64,000 bases of DNA from Ichthyophis bannanicus (taxonomy: Eukaryota; Chordata; Amphibia; Gymnophiona; Ichthyophiidae): positions 247,212,869 to 247,276,868 of the forward strand of contig CM066035.1 of assembly GCA_033557465.1 (NCBI GenBank), in the 5' to 3' direction. Shown piece after piece: positions 31,167-42,719 of the stretch. The notes beneath the pieces are model-generated. The model was not told where the DNA came from. It made no database searches and saw only the letters and a list, made by a program, of their open reading frames with translations. The number at the start of each line of letters is the position of its first letter. Position 1 is the stretch's first letter. Both the position numbers and the translations under genes were made by a program.

Positions 31167-34100
31167 CTCTGTGTTTCTTCAGCAGTTGGAAACAGCAGAC
31201 AAGTCTCAAGGACACAGGCAGTGGTTGCCGTGAGTGAGTATACTAAAGAATTGACAGATATCTGTGTGTATATTGTGATTGTGATGTAAAGCCGGTAAGG
31301 TTAATTAGAGATCTCAGTTAGATAAGTGGAGCGAGAAGGCTCGTGAGATAGGGCAAGAGAAAGGACGCCCTAATTATGAAATGAGGCGCGAGTTTGGTGA
31401 TAGCACCCTTATGTGGCCGTTAACATTCGATGACTGCCAGTAAAAAATTGTGTTGGTTACAGTATGAGATGGCCCTTAATGATTTGGGGTGACCTCATAC
31501 CAGTCACGAATGTGTCGTGTATGGTTGGTGGCAGTTTAAGGCTGAAAAAGTGCAGCAAGCCACTGACTCTGTGTTTTGAAAAATTTAAAAATCAAGTGTT
31601 TAGGATGGATAGTGTAAATATAAAAGAAACTGAAACTTACAGGGAAAAACTTAAATCATTGCTTTATGAAAAAATAGAATTAATCAAACAGTGTTTTGAA
31701 GGACTAATTTTCATGTCATAATTGTAGTATGAAGTTTGTTTTCTCTAATTTAGTGGTTAGGGAAGTGTGCTGTGCAGTATAAGATTTGTTATTTACTGCA
31801 GTAATAATGTGGAGGTTTCCGGCACAGATAACAGCTTGGCATGACTGCAGTATTAGCAGGAAGAAAGTCTTGAACAACAGTGGTAAGATTTTCTTTTGTT
31901 AGACTAACCATAAGCCTTATTGGGGAAGTTAAAAAAAAACTCCAAATGTGATTAACTATTTCGTTTACTTGGGTATGTATAGTAAATAAGTTTTGTTTTC
32001 TAGGTCATGGATCTGAACTTATTTTGGGTTATGAGAATTTATCTACTGATTCCATTCTATGTGTAATAATGCAAATGCTGAAAAATATTATTAGAAACAT
32101 TACTCCTCGGTGCTTCTTATGTCTCTGGATATTTTGGAAAAAATGATTGATGATATATTCTCCAAATTGTATTTTTAGTTATAATTGATGTGAATGAATG
32201 GGAAGATCTTCCATGATTTGATGTATTTAGATATTTGATAAATTGTGTGATGTGATAAAGGTTAAAAAATTAAGTGTTTAAAGGAAAGAGAAGTTAGTAA
32301 CTTAACTGGAAAAAAAATTGAATTGCTTGTCAAGTTAAGTCACGCAAGTTTGTTTACTTAAAGGGAAAAAGTGAATGATACAACTGCATTCAAACAAGTG
32401 AATTAAGTAATTAAAACAGTATGGTGAATATATGTATAATGTTTTATTTTTCTTTTGTGATAGTGGACTAGTTGAAAATTACAACTATGATAGTGTATGA
32501 GTAACAATGTCTGAAGAAAAAATGCTGATGGTTTTCCTAGTCTCTTTTAAATTAATCTGCAGGAGTCGATTGGAGGAGTGATCTTAAATTCTCATGTCGT
32601 ATATGTTTTAGTTATTATGGAAAGACCTCTGCAGAATTGATGTTGTTAACTGCAAGTGTGTATGCTAACTCTTCTATTGCTGCTGTTTGTGTTCTCGCTC
32701 AGAAATTTCCCACTGGACTTAAGCCACTGAGCTATTTTTCAGACTTGTTGCCCTGTTGTAGCAGGAATGCCTCCATGCTTTCAGTTTCTGGTATCAGTAG
32801 TCTTTGCAATCCAAATTACTGATTTTCTAGTACTATAACATGCCTCTCATTCAGTTTTTGTATCTTTTACACTTGGATAATTCAGCTTTCTTCCAGCTCT
32901 AGATTGTTACTGTTTGATCTCACTATGTACTGATGGTTCTGATTTGCGCAATGAATAAGGAGAACTGATGCAATTATAGGAGTTGATTCTGTGCAGTCGG
33001 CTGCTTGTTATGTGCTAGTGCTCAACCAGCTGAAGTGTTTGCTCTTTCTAGAGCTCTTATCTGCTCATTTGATCATCAATAATAATTGTTGCTCAGGCTT
33101 CTTGCATGGGGAGCTCTATATGCTGATAATTTACTACTATGCTGTTTTGTTCTGAAAACAGTGTAACAAAGATAAAACTGTTAAGCCATTAAAAGTGGTA
33201 ATTGACTTTCTAGTTGGTTCAAATTTGGTGTTAAAAAGTTTTACCCTTATGTAAGTGTTACTACTTTTGTGAGCTTAGATGTCAATGCGAATTAGAATGG
33301 AATAGAGAAGTAGTCTAATGACTAGAGTACTAGCACTCCTTGTGACCTTGGACAAGTCACTTAACCCCTCCTTGCCTTACAAAGAAAAATTCCAAGTTAT
33401 CAATGTTCCTGTTTAATGTGCTGTACCAAGTTTTAGTTGCAATGTGAACTGTTGTGATTAGTGGGGAAAGTAGTATTAAAAAAATAACAAAAAGTAAAAG
33501 CATATATTACTGATACTGTTTAAAGTAATGTGAGTTGAACCATCACCTAAGATAAGACAGCTTTCCTAATAATTGTTGACAAACAATTGAAATGAGTTTA
33601 AATTATTTGTCATAAGCTGCTAGTTTTAATGTTTGTTTTCCCTTGAATAACCAGACTATATCTTGTATATTGTTATAGCTGGAGAATACATCACAAATAT
33701 AATTAGTGATATGAATATGTACAATTGTGTTCCTGACAGGAAAAAGAAATGTGTCTATCAGGACACATGCTAACATTTGATTTGGCAAGTAGACAGAATA
33801 AGCTTAGGAATGTGGATGAAAATAATAAGTATGTTACAGGCTAGCTATGTAATAATTTAGTGCTAGCTATAGATGTATTGTAATTAACAATAGATAATAT
33901 CATTCTGTTCAACAATTTAAGACTGTCATTAGGGATGAATAATTGTGCTTGTTTGCAATTGTATGGCATCAAGAGAGATGCTGTAGTAGAGAGTTGGGTT
34001 TTTACAAATTATATATTCTATGCACTGAATCCTATGGGCCGAAGAAGAAAACTACTGTGAATGATATGTTACTGAATATGGAGACTCCTGATAAAGATCA

Positions 34101-34576
34101 GTGATTTCCAGCGAAACTACTCATGTATGCGCAGCAGTGAAGCCTGGGTAGACAGTCACTGAAAAAGCTCTATCTAAGATGTGCATGGCACAGCCCATGG
34201 TGAGAAAGGATGCTGCTGAAGAATCTGGAGTGATGACTGGTGTCATGATATGAGGGACTAATCTCTGAATTATTGGTAGATCTATGAGAAGCAGTTGGCC
34301 ACTGCTAGAAGAGGTAGTGCTTACAAGAATAATTGGTAAAGTCTTGCTTCTGTACACATTTTTATTGAGGCTAAGCAAAGGTAAACAATGTCACATGATT
34401 TTGTATAACGATTTCTTCCAACGAACAAGATGGAGCTCACCTATGGACCAGATGTGCCTTGGACTCTGAAGGAACATCTGCAAAATGAAGCCTACTGTAG
34501 AATATTTATTCTGGATTTGGACATGTTTCAGCTACTGCTCTTTTGTAATGATTCTTTATAGAATCACAGGGAGGAA
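31167..34576 (+). pseudogene. ERV-C interior, decayed gag-pol
   Basis: No frame longer than about 85 codons survives. The RNase H signature TDGS (32,929-32,940) and the preceding LKPLSYFSD-like text identify pol. The sequence around 33,040 reads as a Ser-Ala-Gln/Ala-Glu type helix of RNase H in broken frames. A degenerate SINE with GTGACCTTGGACAAGTCACT lies near 33,300-33,480. The rest is A/T-rich and unassigned. Confidence 0.55.
33300..33480 (+). mobile_element. Degenerate MIR-like SINE
   Basis: GTAGTCTAATGACTAGAGTAC (tRNA-like head) is followed by CTTGTGACCTTGGACAAGTC and ACTTAACCCCT, the core typical of tRNA-derived vertebrate SINEs. The antisense of the same core is seen near 39,280-39,310. 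No target duplication was found. Confidence 0.5.
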
Positions 34577-35208
34577 TGTAGAAATGGACAGATAAAGGGG
34601 ATACCAGAATCCCCAATATGTAATTGAAGATGGATGAATTTCTTGATATAGAATGTGTTTAGAAGTTTGGCTTTTCACCTACTTCCTCTTAAATAGAATA
34701 GGATGTCATGATCATGAGTTCTGTGTAACCATCTTTATGCTTGCGTTAACAATGTTCCATACTATTTTAAAGAGTAAACATAGGCTATGAACTGCGCAAC
34801 CATAGTTCATTGTACAGCCAATGCTGACACAACATAATTTTTGCAACTTTGCAATTATAAATAATTTTGTCATAATCAAGTAAATTTCATTTAATACACT
34901 GTAATCAGATCTTACTCTGTAAAAAGAACTTTGGTGACACCTTGTGTTATTTCACGTTTATAATAAATGACTGTTACTTCCCCTTTTTTTCTTTAATAAA
35001 AAGAGCTTTTCAGGAGGAAGAATTTGAATCCGGCAGGCGTGGAACTGTGCGTGTCCACAGACTCTGCCGTTTTCCCTCTGAGCTCAAAGAAAGTAGCACT
35101 TTGTGTGTGTGATTGTGTTCTGTATTCTCTGCCTGTTTCTCACTGCTTGAGGGACCAGAGACCAAAAGAGCTGTGGTATTGTGGCCAGATCACGGTGTTT
35201 TCTTTACA
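34577..35208 (+). repeat. ERV-C 3' LTR
   Basis: It is 632 bp and very similar to the 5' LTR. The block 34,733-34,772 is inverted relative to 30,673-30,712. After it, DIRS copy 2 sequence resumes with CCCAGCCAGAG. Confidence 0.85.
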
Positions 35209-36502
35209 CCCAGCCAGAGAATTGTGGACCTGTCCATTCACCACAGCCAGGGGGATATTCTACATCAACAAGCAGGGGGGCATGGGCTTGTACCTCCTCT
35301 GCACGGAGACAGTGCATCTCTGTGAATTCACCCTTTCGCACTGCATGCTTCTCTGAGCAGTATATTTGCCAAAGCAGCTCAATGACTTGGCAGATCTACT
35401 CAGCAGAGTCCTCCAGATGCATGTGAAGCCTCAACAGTTGATTTGTCAGCCACACATTTTGGTTTTGGGGCACCCCAAGCACAGATCTCTCTGCGTCACT
35501 GGACAACACCAAGGTGCCACAGTTCTGCTCCAGGGTTCCATGCAGCAGTCAGATGGCTTCCAATGTTTTTCTGCTGGACTGAGACGAGGGACTGCTTTAT
35601 GCCTATCCACCAACTACCCTCTTCAAGCTCCAGGAGGAAAGGCAACCATGATTCTCTCTATTGGCCCAGGCAGCCCTAGTTCCCTCTTCTCCTCCATCTG
35701 TCTCTGAGACCACCAATCTGGCTTGGTTATCTCAGGACAGGGGATCTCTTCTTCACCCCATCATCTGCTACTTAGTAATCATGGTGTGGATGTTGAGCGT
35801 GTAGTTCTCTTAGAACTCCACCTACTAGCTGATGTGGAGAACGTCCTCCTACAAAGACTCCACATTGACTCAGCTGATCTCCTTTGTTTCCTTACCATTC
35901 CCCCTAGATGCATCCCATGTCTACACCTACTGTGTTGTCTGTCTTGACTAGATTGTAAGCTCTGATGGGCAGGGACTGTCACTTACATGTCCTTGCAGGA
36001 CTGCATACGTTTTGTAGCACTATACAAATGCTTAGTACTAGTAGAAGTGCAGATTCTTTCTGTGGTGTCCAGATAAGGTGCTAAACCCCTTTTCTTATCC
36101 GATGGAGTCTTTGCTCACTTACCTGCTCCACCTGTCCTACATGGGCTTCAAATCGAACTCTGTGACAGTGCATCTCAGCGCAGTGGCAGCCTACCATCGT
36201 GGAGTGGATAGTAAGCTAGCTTCTGTGCATCCCCTTGTAAGTCACTTTATGAGAGGCCATGTGCTCTCTTTGCCTCCAATTAAGCCCCTGCCTGTGGGAC
36301 CATAATGTGGTGCTCGGGCAGCTGATTTTCGGCCCCTTTTAAGCCATTCAGGTCTTGCCTATTCAAATACATCACATGGAAGGTCATTTTCTTAGCAGCG
36401 GTCACCTCACTGTGCAGAGTCACTGGACTCCAGGTGCTAATGGCACATCCTCCATATATGAGGTTTCACCACAATACGGTGGTCCTCTGGACTCGCCCTA
36501 AG
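35209..36502 (+). pseudogene. DIRS copy 2 RNase H, downstream domain and YR start
   Basis: GDILYINKQGG (about 35,250-35,285) is the DIRS RNase H block. Downstream text in several frames matches copies 1 and 3 up to about 35,940. A SINE (about 35,949-36,050) interrupts. The YR part starts at about 36,064 with YLLHLSYMGFKSNSVTVHL and stops at the CR1 target duplication (36,495-36,502). The YR resumes at 53,124. Confidence 0.75.
35949..36050 (+). mobile_element. SINE fragment in DIRS copy 2
   Basis: AGATTGTAAGCTCTGATGGG to GTAGCACTATACAAATGCTTAG matches the SINE at 17,280-17,356 and 17,848-17,870. It ends in GTACTAGTAGAAG. It lies between two parts of the DIRS downstream domain. Confidence 0.65.
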
Positions 36503-37482
36503 AACATAAGATATGCCATACTGAGTCAGAGCAAGGTCTATCAAGACCTGTTTCCAACAATGGTCAATCTAGGTCACAAGTACCTAGCAGTTCCCCCAAA
36601 AGACACAGGTTCCACAATGCTTGTATTAGGGCAAGCAGTGGATTTCCTGGGTCCCTTTAATGATGGTTTATGGACCTTTCCTCCAGGAACTTGTCCAAAC
36701 CTTTTTTTAAACCCAGCTCCACTAACAGTTTTTACAACATCCTCCAGTAATGAATTCCAGAGTTTGATTACACGTTGAGTGAAAAAATATTTTTTCTTAT
36801 TGGTCTGAAACAGGTTACACTGTAGCTTCATTGCATGTTCCCTAGTCTTTCTATTTTTTGATGGTGTAAACAATCGATACACGTTTACCCGTTTCACTCC
36901 ATTCATTCATTTATAGCCCTCTATCATATCTCCCCGCAGCCATCTCTTTTCCTGGTTGAAGAGCCCTAACCTTTTTAGCCTCTCTTCATTGGGGTATCCT
37001 TCCATCCCCTTTACCATTTTGGTGGTTCTTCTCTTTTCCTTTTCTAATAATGCTATATTCTTTTAAGATATGGCAACCAGAATTGCACACAATATTCAAG
37101 GTGCGATCGCACCATGGAATTATACAGAGGCATAATATTCTTTGTTTTATTCTGCATTCCTTTCCTTATGATTCCCAGCATTCTATTTGCTTTCTTCGTT
37201 GCCGCTGCACAATGGGCAGAGGGTTTCAACATGTTATCTATGATGACGCCTAAATCTTTATCCTGGGTGGTGGTTTCTAATGTGGAACCTTGCATCATGT
37301 ATCCATAGTTTGGGTTGTTCTTTCCTAGATGCATAACTTTGTACTTGTCCACATTAAATCTTTTAACCAGTTCCTGATCTATAATAGTACACTGCCTCCT
37401 ATCCTATGATTTTTTAATTTCGTCAAGAGTCTCTCATGAAGGACCTTGTCAAAGGCTTTCTGAAAATCCAGATACACTATAT
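36503..37482 (-). pseudogene. CR1 (second) RT C-terminal remnant
   Basis: Minus-strand frames 37,352-37,053 and 36,906-36,574 match the CR1 end domain: [31 protein letters not shown] and [15 protein letters not shown]. Equivalent segments are at 28,674-29,310 (+) and 45,833-46,533 (-). Frameshifts break it. Confidence 0.8.
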
Positions 37483-37969
37483 CAGGCATGTCCAACTTCG
37501 AACAGGTCATGATCTACTTTTTCCGACCAAAGTGCCGGTGATCTATCACCATGAAAATTAAGTTTCAAATTAGTTTCAAATTAAATTTTTACCCACTAAA
37601 GTTGGAGGATTCCCCCCCTACCCACCATTTTTAATGAACCTTCTGTCATTTACTTGGATGTGATCAGCTGTCAACTTAAGCAAAAATAAAACAGAGAGAC
37701 AAAGATCCAGTGGGAAATGGAAAGTACATCTTTTCTTAAAGAAAGTTACTACTCAATAAAACTTTAACTGTCTTAATAACTTTCTTTAACTTTTATTGAG
37801 TAATTTGTGTTAAATTTAGGCCGAGTAATGATCCAGGCTGATCTTGCACAATCTTTAATACTTCGCTCTTGCTCATCAGTGAAACATCTGAGCCTGCATT
37901 TCATCCACCAGCTATTTGAAGTTGGGTGAATATTGCGTGAGGGCCAGTCTCAGGGAATCCTGGAGATGT

Positions 37970-39850
37970 TCATCTGTCATGTTGGAACGTTGTGTACTCT
38001 GTCATTTTCAGATGGGAAAACGCAGATTCACACAAATAAGTTGAACCGAAACAGGAGTGTACAGCTTCACTGCATCTTCTCAAGTTGGGAAATTTGTCTC
38101 TAGGCACTAGCTTCCAAAACGATTCTTGCTCAGCAGGGGTGTTGAGAAAAATGTCATTTTTAAGGGTTAATATTTCATTTTCAAGAGATGGCTTGTTCAA
38201 TGAGTAATTTTTACTGATAGTAGTTGCAGTTTCTTTAATGCCCACATCTACTTTGAATAGGTATGGCAAGTACTCCACAATTGTTCCAATTTTTTGGAAG
38301 TCACAATCTATTTTCGAATTCCTGGATAACAGAACAGATTTCTGTCACATACTTCTTGTTCTGAAAAACAAATTTGGATATTGTCCCAGATGGTCCTGCG
38401 TATTAGGAAAATGATCAAAAGTGCTTTTTGCAAGGTCAGTCGTCATTAGCTCAAATTTGCTCTTGTAGGATGAAACTGTACTCATCAGCTCGCCAATGCA
38501 TTTGTTTTTACCTTGTAGTTCAAGGTTCATATCACTTAGTTCGCCTGTAAAGTCAGCGAGAAATGCCAGATCATATAACCACTCCTCATCTTCCAACTCT
38601 GCTTGGTCATCTCCCCTCTCCTTCAAAAAACTTATTTCATTCAGCAAATCACAAAATCTTTGCAAAAATTTGTGCCTACTTAGCCACCTTACATCTGTGT
38701 GCAAAATGATTTCCGCTGCCCCTTCATCAAGAGTAAGATTGAAAAGCCGTCTTTGAAGTGATCTTCCACAAACTGAATTTACAATTTTGAAAGTGATGTC
38801 CATGACAGTTTTTCTATTGAGTTTCTTGTTTGCCAAAACTTGCTGGTGAATGATGCAATGGTAAGAAAGGAAATCTGGGAAGTCGTCATGCTGTCCACAG
38901 AGGGCTATGAAACCATTAACCTCATCTGTCATTGCTCTTGCTCCATCAGTAGTGATGGAAACAAGTCTATGCAATGGAAGATTACACTTTGTCACAAAAG
39001 AAAGGAAAGAACTGAATATTTCCTGACTGGTGGTTCTCCCTTTTAAAGAAATCATTCCAAGTAGTTAATTCTTTAACACTGAAGTCTTCAAAAACCATCC
39101 GGATAAAGACTAGTAACTGGGCTATGTCTCTTATTTATTTATTTTATTTATTTATTTACATTCTTTTATATACCGCGCTATTCTGCATCAGTGCGGTTTA
39201 CATTGAACAAACTGAAATTACATTGAACAGGGTATTATAACTTGGAGATAACTATTTTACAGGGAACATGGGCTATGGAGGGTTAAGTGGCTTGCCCAAG
39301 ACCACAAGGAGCACCTGTGGGACTAGAAACCCCAGTCCTTATGTCTATAGATTCATCCAGTTGGAGTGAGAAAGCAACACAATTTGAAACATCCTCCAAC
39401 AATTGTTCAGTTGTGTCTCCACACATCTTTTCTATTCACCACACGACGGTGTTTCTTGACAATTGTACATCTTGAATAGCAGCTATGATCTTTTTCTTAT
39501 TTTTAAATCCTTCAAAAAGATTGTCAGCTGCTTCAAGAAAACAATCTTTTACAAATTCCCTCTCAGTAAAAGGTTTGCATTTCTTTGCGATCAGGTTGCT
39601 GACCTTGAAGGATGCTATGGTTGCAGTGACCGAATGTGACCTCGGCTTCACCATCAACTTGCTGAGTAGCCAATTTCGATTTAAGTTCTTTGAGCTTCAG
39701 TTTACGAATTTCACTTTTGGGTGGAAAATCAGCATCAAACTTATTGCTATGCAGAGCCTTTATAATGACGTTCCAGATTACCCTTTTTGGGAAAGGATAC
39801 TGGGGCGTTACAAATTAGACAACAATACTTGTCTTTCACCATGATGAAGA
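37970..39850 (-). pseudogene. hAT transposase remnant (ZBED/Charlie-like)
   Basis: hAT transposases cut and paste the element. The N-terminal part (39,657-39,436, SNLIAKKCKPFTEREFV) is separated from the rest by a SINE. The central frame (39,055-38,345, 236 residues) has LVSITTDGARAMT with the first catalytic Asp, YHCIIHQQ and HTDVRWLSRHKFL with the second. The dimerisation part (38,278-37,970) contains YLCESAFSHLKM with the Glu. The catalytic triad is therefore visible, but stops and frame changes at about 38,280-38,345 and the SINE prevent a full protein. Host genes descended from such transposases exist, but the breaks argue for a dead element. Confidence 0.85.
39127..39345 (-). mobile_element. 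SINE with L2-type tail, inserted in hAT
   Basis: On the minus strand the order is a MIR-like core (CTTGTGGTCTTGGGCAAGCC), then CAATGTAAACCGCACTGATG, a hairpin (ACCGCGCT...AGTGCGGT at 39,172-39,197 on the + strand) and (AAAT)n. The tail matches that of the L2-like elements in this window. It separates the N-terminal and central parts of the hAT transposase. Confidence 0.75.
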
Positions 39851-40233
39851 AGTAGTCCATTTCCTATTCATCATGAAAGTGGTAGGTTTTGCTCTTCTTT
39901 GGAACACTTATCTTCATTATAGTGGTGTGGCTGGATGCAAGAAGGCCAAATCTGCTAAGTTAGTATAAACACTGGCTGAATCTGGTCCAAAACTGTCACT
40001 GTCCCAAAGTATTAAAGATCAACAGGAACTGAACACCTCTGGATGATGTGCAATACAAGGACTGGAGATGCCAAAACCAAACGAATGGATATTGCCCGGT
40101 ATATAACACACTTCTAAGGGGTGTAGGGGTGGGGGCAGGTATGGGTGATTCTGAGAGACAGGTGACCAGGTATGATGCCGGGCCTGTGGTGTCTCGTCAT
40201 GGGGTGCAGGCGGCAGCCCCCTGGGGTACCCAC

Positions 40234-40600
40234 AAAGTGTAGTTACTCACCTGTAACGGGTGTTGTCCAGGGACAGCAGGAATCAGTCATCGCATATGGG
40301 TGACGTCGGCGCCAACGGAGCCCTCATGTGGAGCAATTCCCCAGCTTTCAAAGAAAGCCTTTGGGATTGCATTGCACATGTGTGGTCCCCTTCACGCCCA
40401 AGGGTGCCATCTTGCTCAGTTAGATGACATAGCTAAAAAGACAGCAAAATTGAGAAAAAATTAATGAAAGGTCTGCAACTCCAGGGGAGGAGGGAGGGTC
40501 ATGAGGACTGATTCCTGCTGTCCCTGGAGAACACCTGTTACAGGTGAGTAACTATGCTTTCTCCAGAAACAAGCAGGAAGTCCCTAGCTATAGGCTACGG
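40234..40600 (-). repeat. DIRS copy 3 terminal repeat and internal complementary region
   Basis: AAAGTGTAGTTACTCACC (from 40,234) and CATATGGGTGACGTCGGCGC belong to the terminal repeat. At 40,540-40,590 the two element ends appear fused, AACTATGCTTT next to CTCCAGAAACAAGC, as in the corresponding regions of copies 1 and 2. Confidence 0.7.
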
Positions 40601-40605
40601 AGAAC

Positions 40606-41598
40606 TCATAGCTGAAAATGGCTCCCTCTAGAAGAGCCGCAGCAGCAGTGATAGGATTTCTCTCCGAGAACACAACGTCCATGGTAGCCTGACACCAAAG
40701 GGTCGGAGGGTAGGAGTTGCCTAAACCTCCAATAGGTTATGGAGTACCGCCTGACCAAAAACACTGTCCCACCAGGACTCGCTCTCCAGGCAGTAGTGGA
40801 CTGCAAAAGTCTGGCTTGAAGACCAAGTTGCGGCCCGGCAGATGTCTGCCAATGGAACAGAGTGGTGGTTAGCTACTGATGAGGCCTTAGCCCTAACTGA
40901 GTGGGCCGTGATTCGGCCCTGCAGCTGGAAGTCAGCTGCCCTGTACGCCCAGGTGATGTAGTCTGCCACACAGGTGAATAACGTGCACTTGGAGACAGGT
41001 AGACCCAGTTTACTAGGGTCATAAGAGACGAAGAGCTGGGAAGCTCTCCGATGGCCCCGCGTACGCTCCAAGAGAAGGCGAGCGCCCTCTTACAGTCCAG
41101 GGTATGCAGAACTGCTTCTGCCCTGCTGGTATGTGGCCTGGGAAAGAAGGTGGGAAGAACCACCTCTTCGTTGAGGTGAAACGAGGAAACCACTTTTGGA
41201 AGGTACTTGGGGTGAGCACGTAAGACCACCCTGTTTTTATAAAACCGTGTATACGGTCTATCCAACACTAAAGCTTGCAGCTCGCTCACCCGTCGAGCAG
41301 ATGTGAGCGCCACCAGAAAGAGTGCTTTCCAGGAAAGAAAGCGGAGGTGACAGGTGGCCATTGGTTCAAAAGGTGGGCAAGAAAGCCATTGCAAGACCAC
41401 ATTTAAGTCCCACTCTGTAGCCGGTGGGCAAATTGGAGGCTTCAAAAGTAGGAGGCCTCTGAGGAATCGGGATACCAAAGGGTGTGCCGAAAGAGGTTGC
41501 CCGTCCACTGGAGAGTGGTGAGCCGATAGCGCACTCAGGTGGACCCTGACAGAGTTAGACTTGAGGCCTAACTCTGAGAGGTGAAGCAAGTACTGCAA
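40606..41598 (-). pseudogene. DIRS copy 3 tyrosine recombinase
   Basis: The frame 41,598-40,873 (241 residues) has YLLHLSELGLKSNSVRVHL, then TSARRVSELQALV with the first catalytic Arg, and YLPKVVSSFHLNEEVVLP. A frameshift leads into 41,071-40,721, which contains TAHSVRAKASS (the H-x-x-R box) and FAVHYCLES with a candidate catalytic Tyr. All expected catalytic residues seem present, but one frame change near 41,060 prevents a single product. It would integrate the DIRS circle. Confidence 0.82.
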
Positions 41599-41756
41599 TA
41601 CCTGAGGTACTTAACAAGTGAACAGGTCCTCCCTATTCAGGGCACACCACCCTTCAAACCTACATCACTTGAACGTGTAGGATTTGCGAGAAGATTGTCT
41701 CCTAGAGGCCAGCAACACCTCTTCAACCTCCCTGGGAAGGAGTAGAGGAGCAAGTA

Positions 41757-42713
41757 CTATCCTCTCAGCAGCCAGGCCATTAAGTTGAGGGATCTGAGAT
41801 TGGGGTGTAGCAAGGAACCCTGTTCCAGGGTCAAAAGGTCAGGCTGCACCCCCAATGGGAGTGGAGTTTCGACCGCCAGCTGAAGGAGAAGAGGGAACCA
41901 AAGCTGCCTGGGCCACTGGGTGCTACCAGGATGACCGAGGCCTTGTCCCGGAGAATCTTGAACAGAGTGCGTGCCACCAGGGGCATGGGTGGGAACACAT
42001 AGAGCAGGCCCTGTGCCCACGAGATTAGGAAAGCATCCGCCGCCACGCTCAACGGGTGCGGCTGCCTCGAGCAGAACCAGGGAAACTGATGGCTTTGTGG
42101 GCTGGCAAAGAGATTCACATCTGGGAGACTCCAACGGTTGAAGATCCGCTGGGCTACATCCCGGTTCAGCTGCCATTCGTGAGGCTGAAGAATCCTGCTC
42201 AACTTGTTGGCCAGGAGGTTCTCCTGACCCGGCAGATAAACTGCCTTTAGGGACATGTGATGTGCCACTGCAAAAGAGCAGAGGTCCAGAGTCTCCTGGC
42301 ATAGGACACAAGATCCTGTGCCCCCCTGTCTGTTGATGTAGAACATCGCCACCTGATTGTCCGTCTGTATTAGCACTGACTGATGTGCCAGAAGATGTCA
42401 GAAGGCTTGAAGAGTTAGGCGGATGGCTCGAAGCTCTAGAAGATTGCTCTGAAGTGTGGCCTCTCGCAAGAACCACAGACCCTGAGTGCATGAACCCTGG
42501 CAGTGGGCTCCCCAGCCCAGCAAGGAGGCGTCTGTCGTCAGCACTCTGGTATGAGAGGGAGGTTGGAATGGTACTCCCTGAAGCAAGTTGGGGGGGGGGG
42601 TGAAGCCACCATTGCAAGGCCGTCACCAGTAACCTGGAAACTGCTGCTCTGTCTATGAGGTGGCCAGTGGCTTGTGTCCACTGGTCTCTGAGGCTCCATT
42701 GAGCTGTGCACAT
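41757..42713 (-). pseudogene. DIRS copy 3 RNase H and downstream domain
   Basis: Two overlapping minus frames carry it. VLTTDASLLGWGAHC and SNLLELRAI (42,586-42,398) and LIQTDNQVAMFYINRQGG (from 42,376) are RNase H blocks, with a frame change between them. VNLFASPQSHQFPWF and YVFPPMPLVARTLFKI follow in the 181-residue frame 42,376-41,831. This is the position of the methyltransferase-like domain of DIRS elements; I call that by position and cannot show catalytic residues. Short frameshifts separate the parts. Confidence 0.78.
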
Positions 42714-42719
42714 GTGGAA

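Larger units (their letters stand above)
30517..35208 (+). mobile_element. ERV-C: old endogenous retrovirus with both LTRs
   Basis: Direct repeats 30,517-31,147 (631 bp) and 34,577-35,208 (632 bp) begin TGTAGAAATGG and end in CA. A primer-binding site lies at 31,150-31,166, and purine-rich GGGAGGAA precedes the 3' LTR. The interior is about 3.4 kb, strongly decayed. TDGS at 32,929-32,940, followed by a patchy RNase H reading, and PTGLKPLSYFSD near 32,720 suggest a class I pol. No env was recognised. I see no target duplication. About 450 bp of DIRS sequence seem missing between the two flanks compared with copy 3. Confidence 0.8.

Noticed and set aside
33300..33400. tRNA gene
   Set aside because: The head resembles a tRNA, but no complete cloverleaf is visible and the downstream core is SINE-like.
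37970..39657. Domesticated hAT-derived host gene
   Set aside because: Transposon ends and target duplication are still present, the frame is broken, and a SINE splits it. A dead transposon is the simpler reading.
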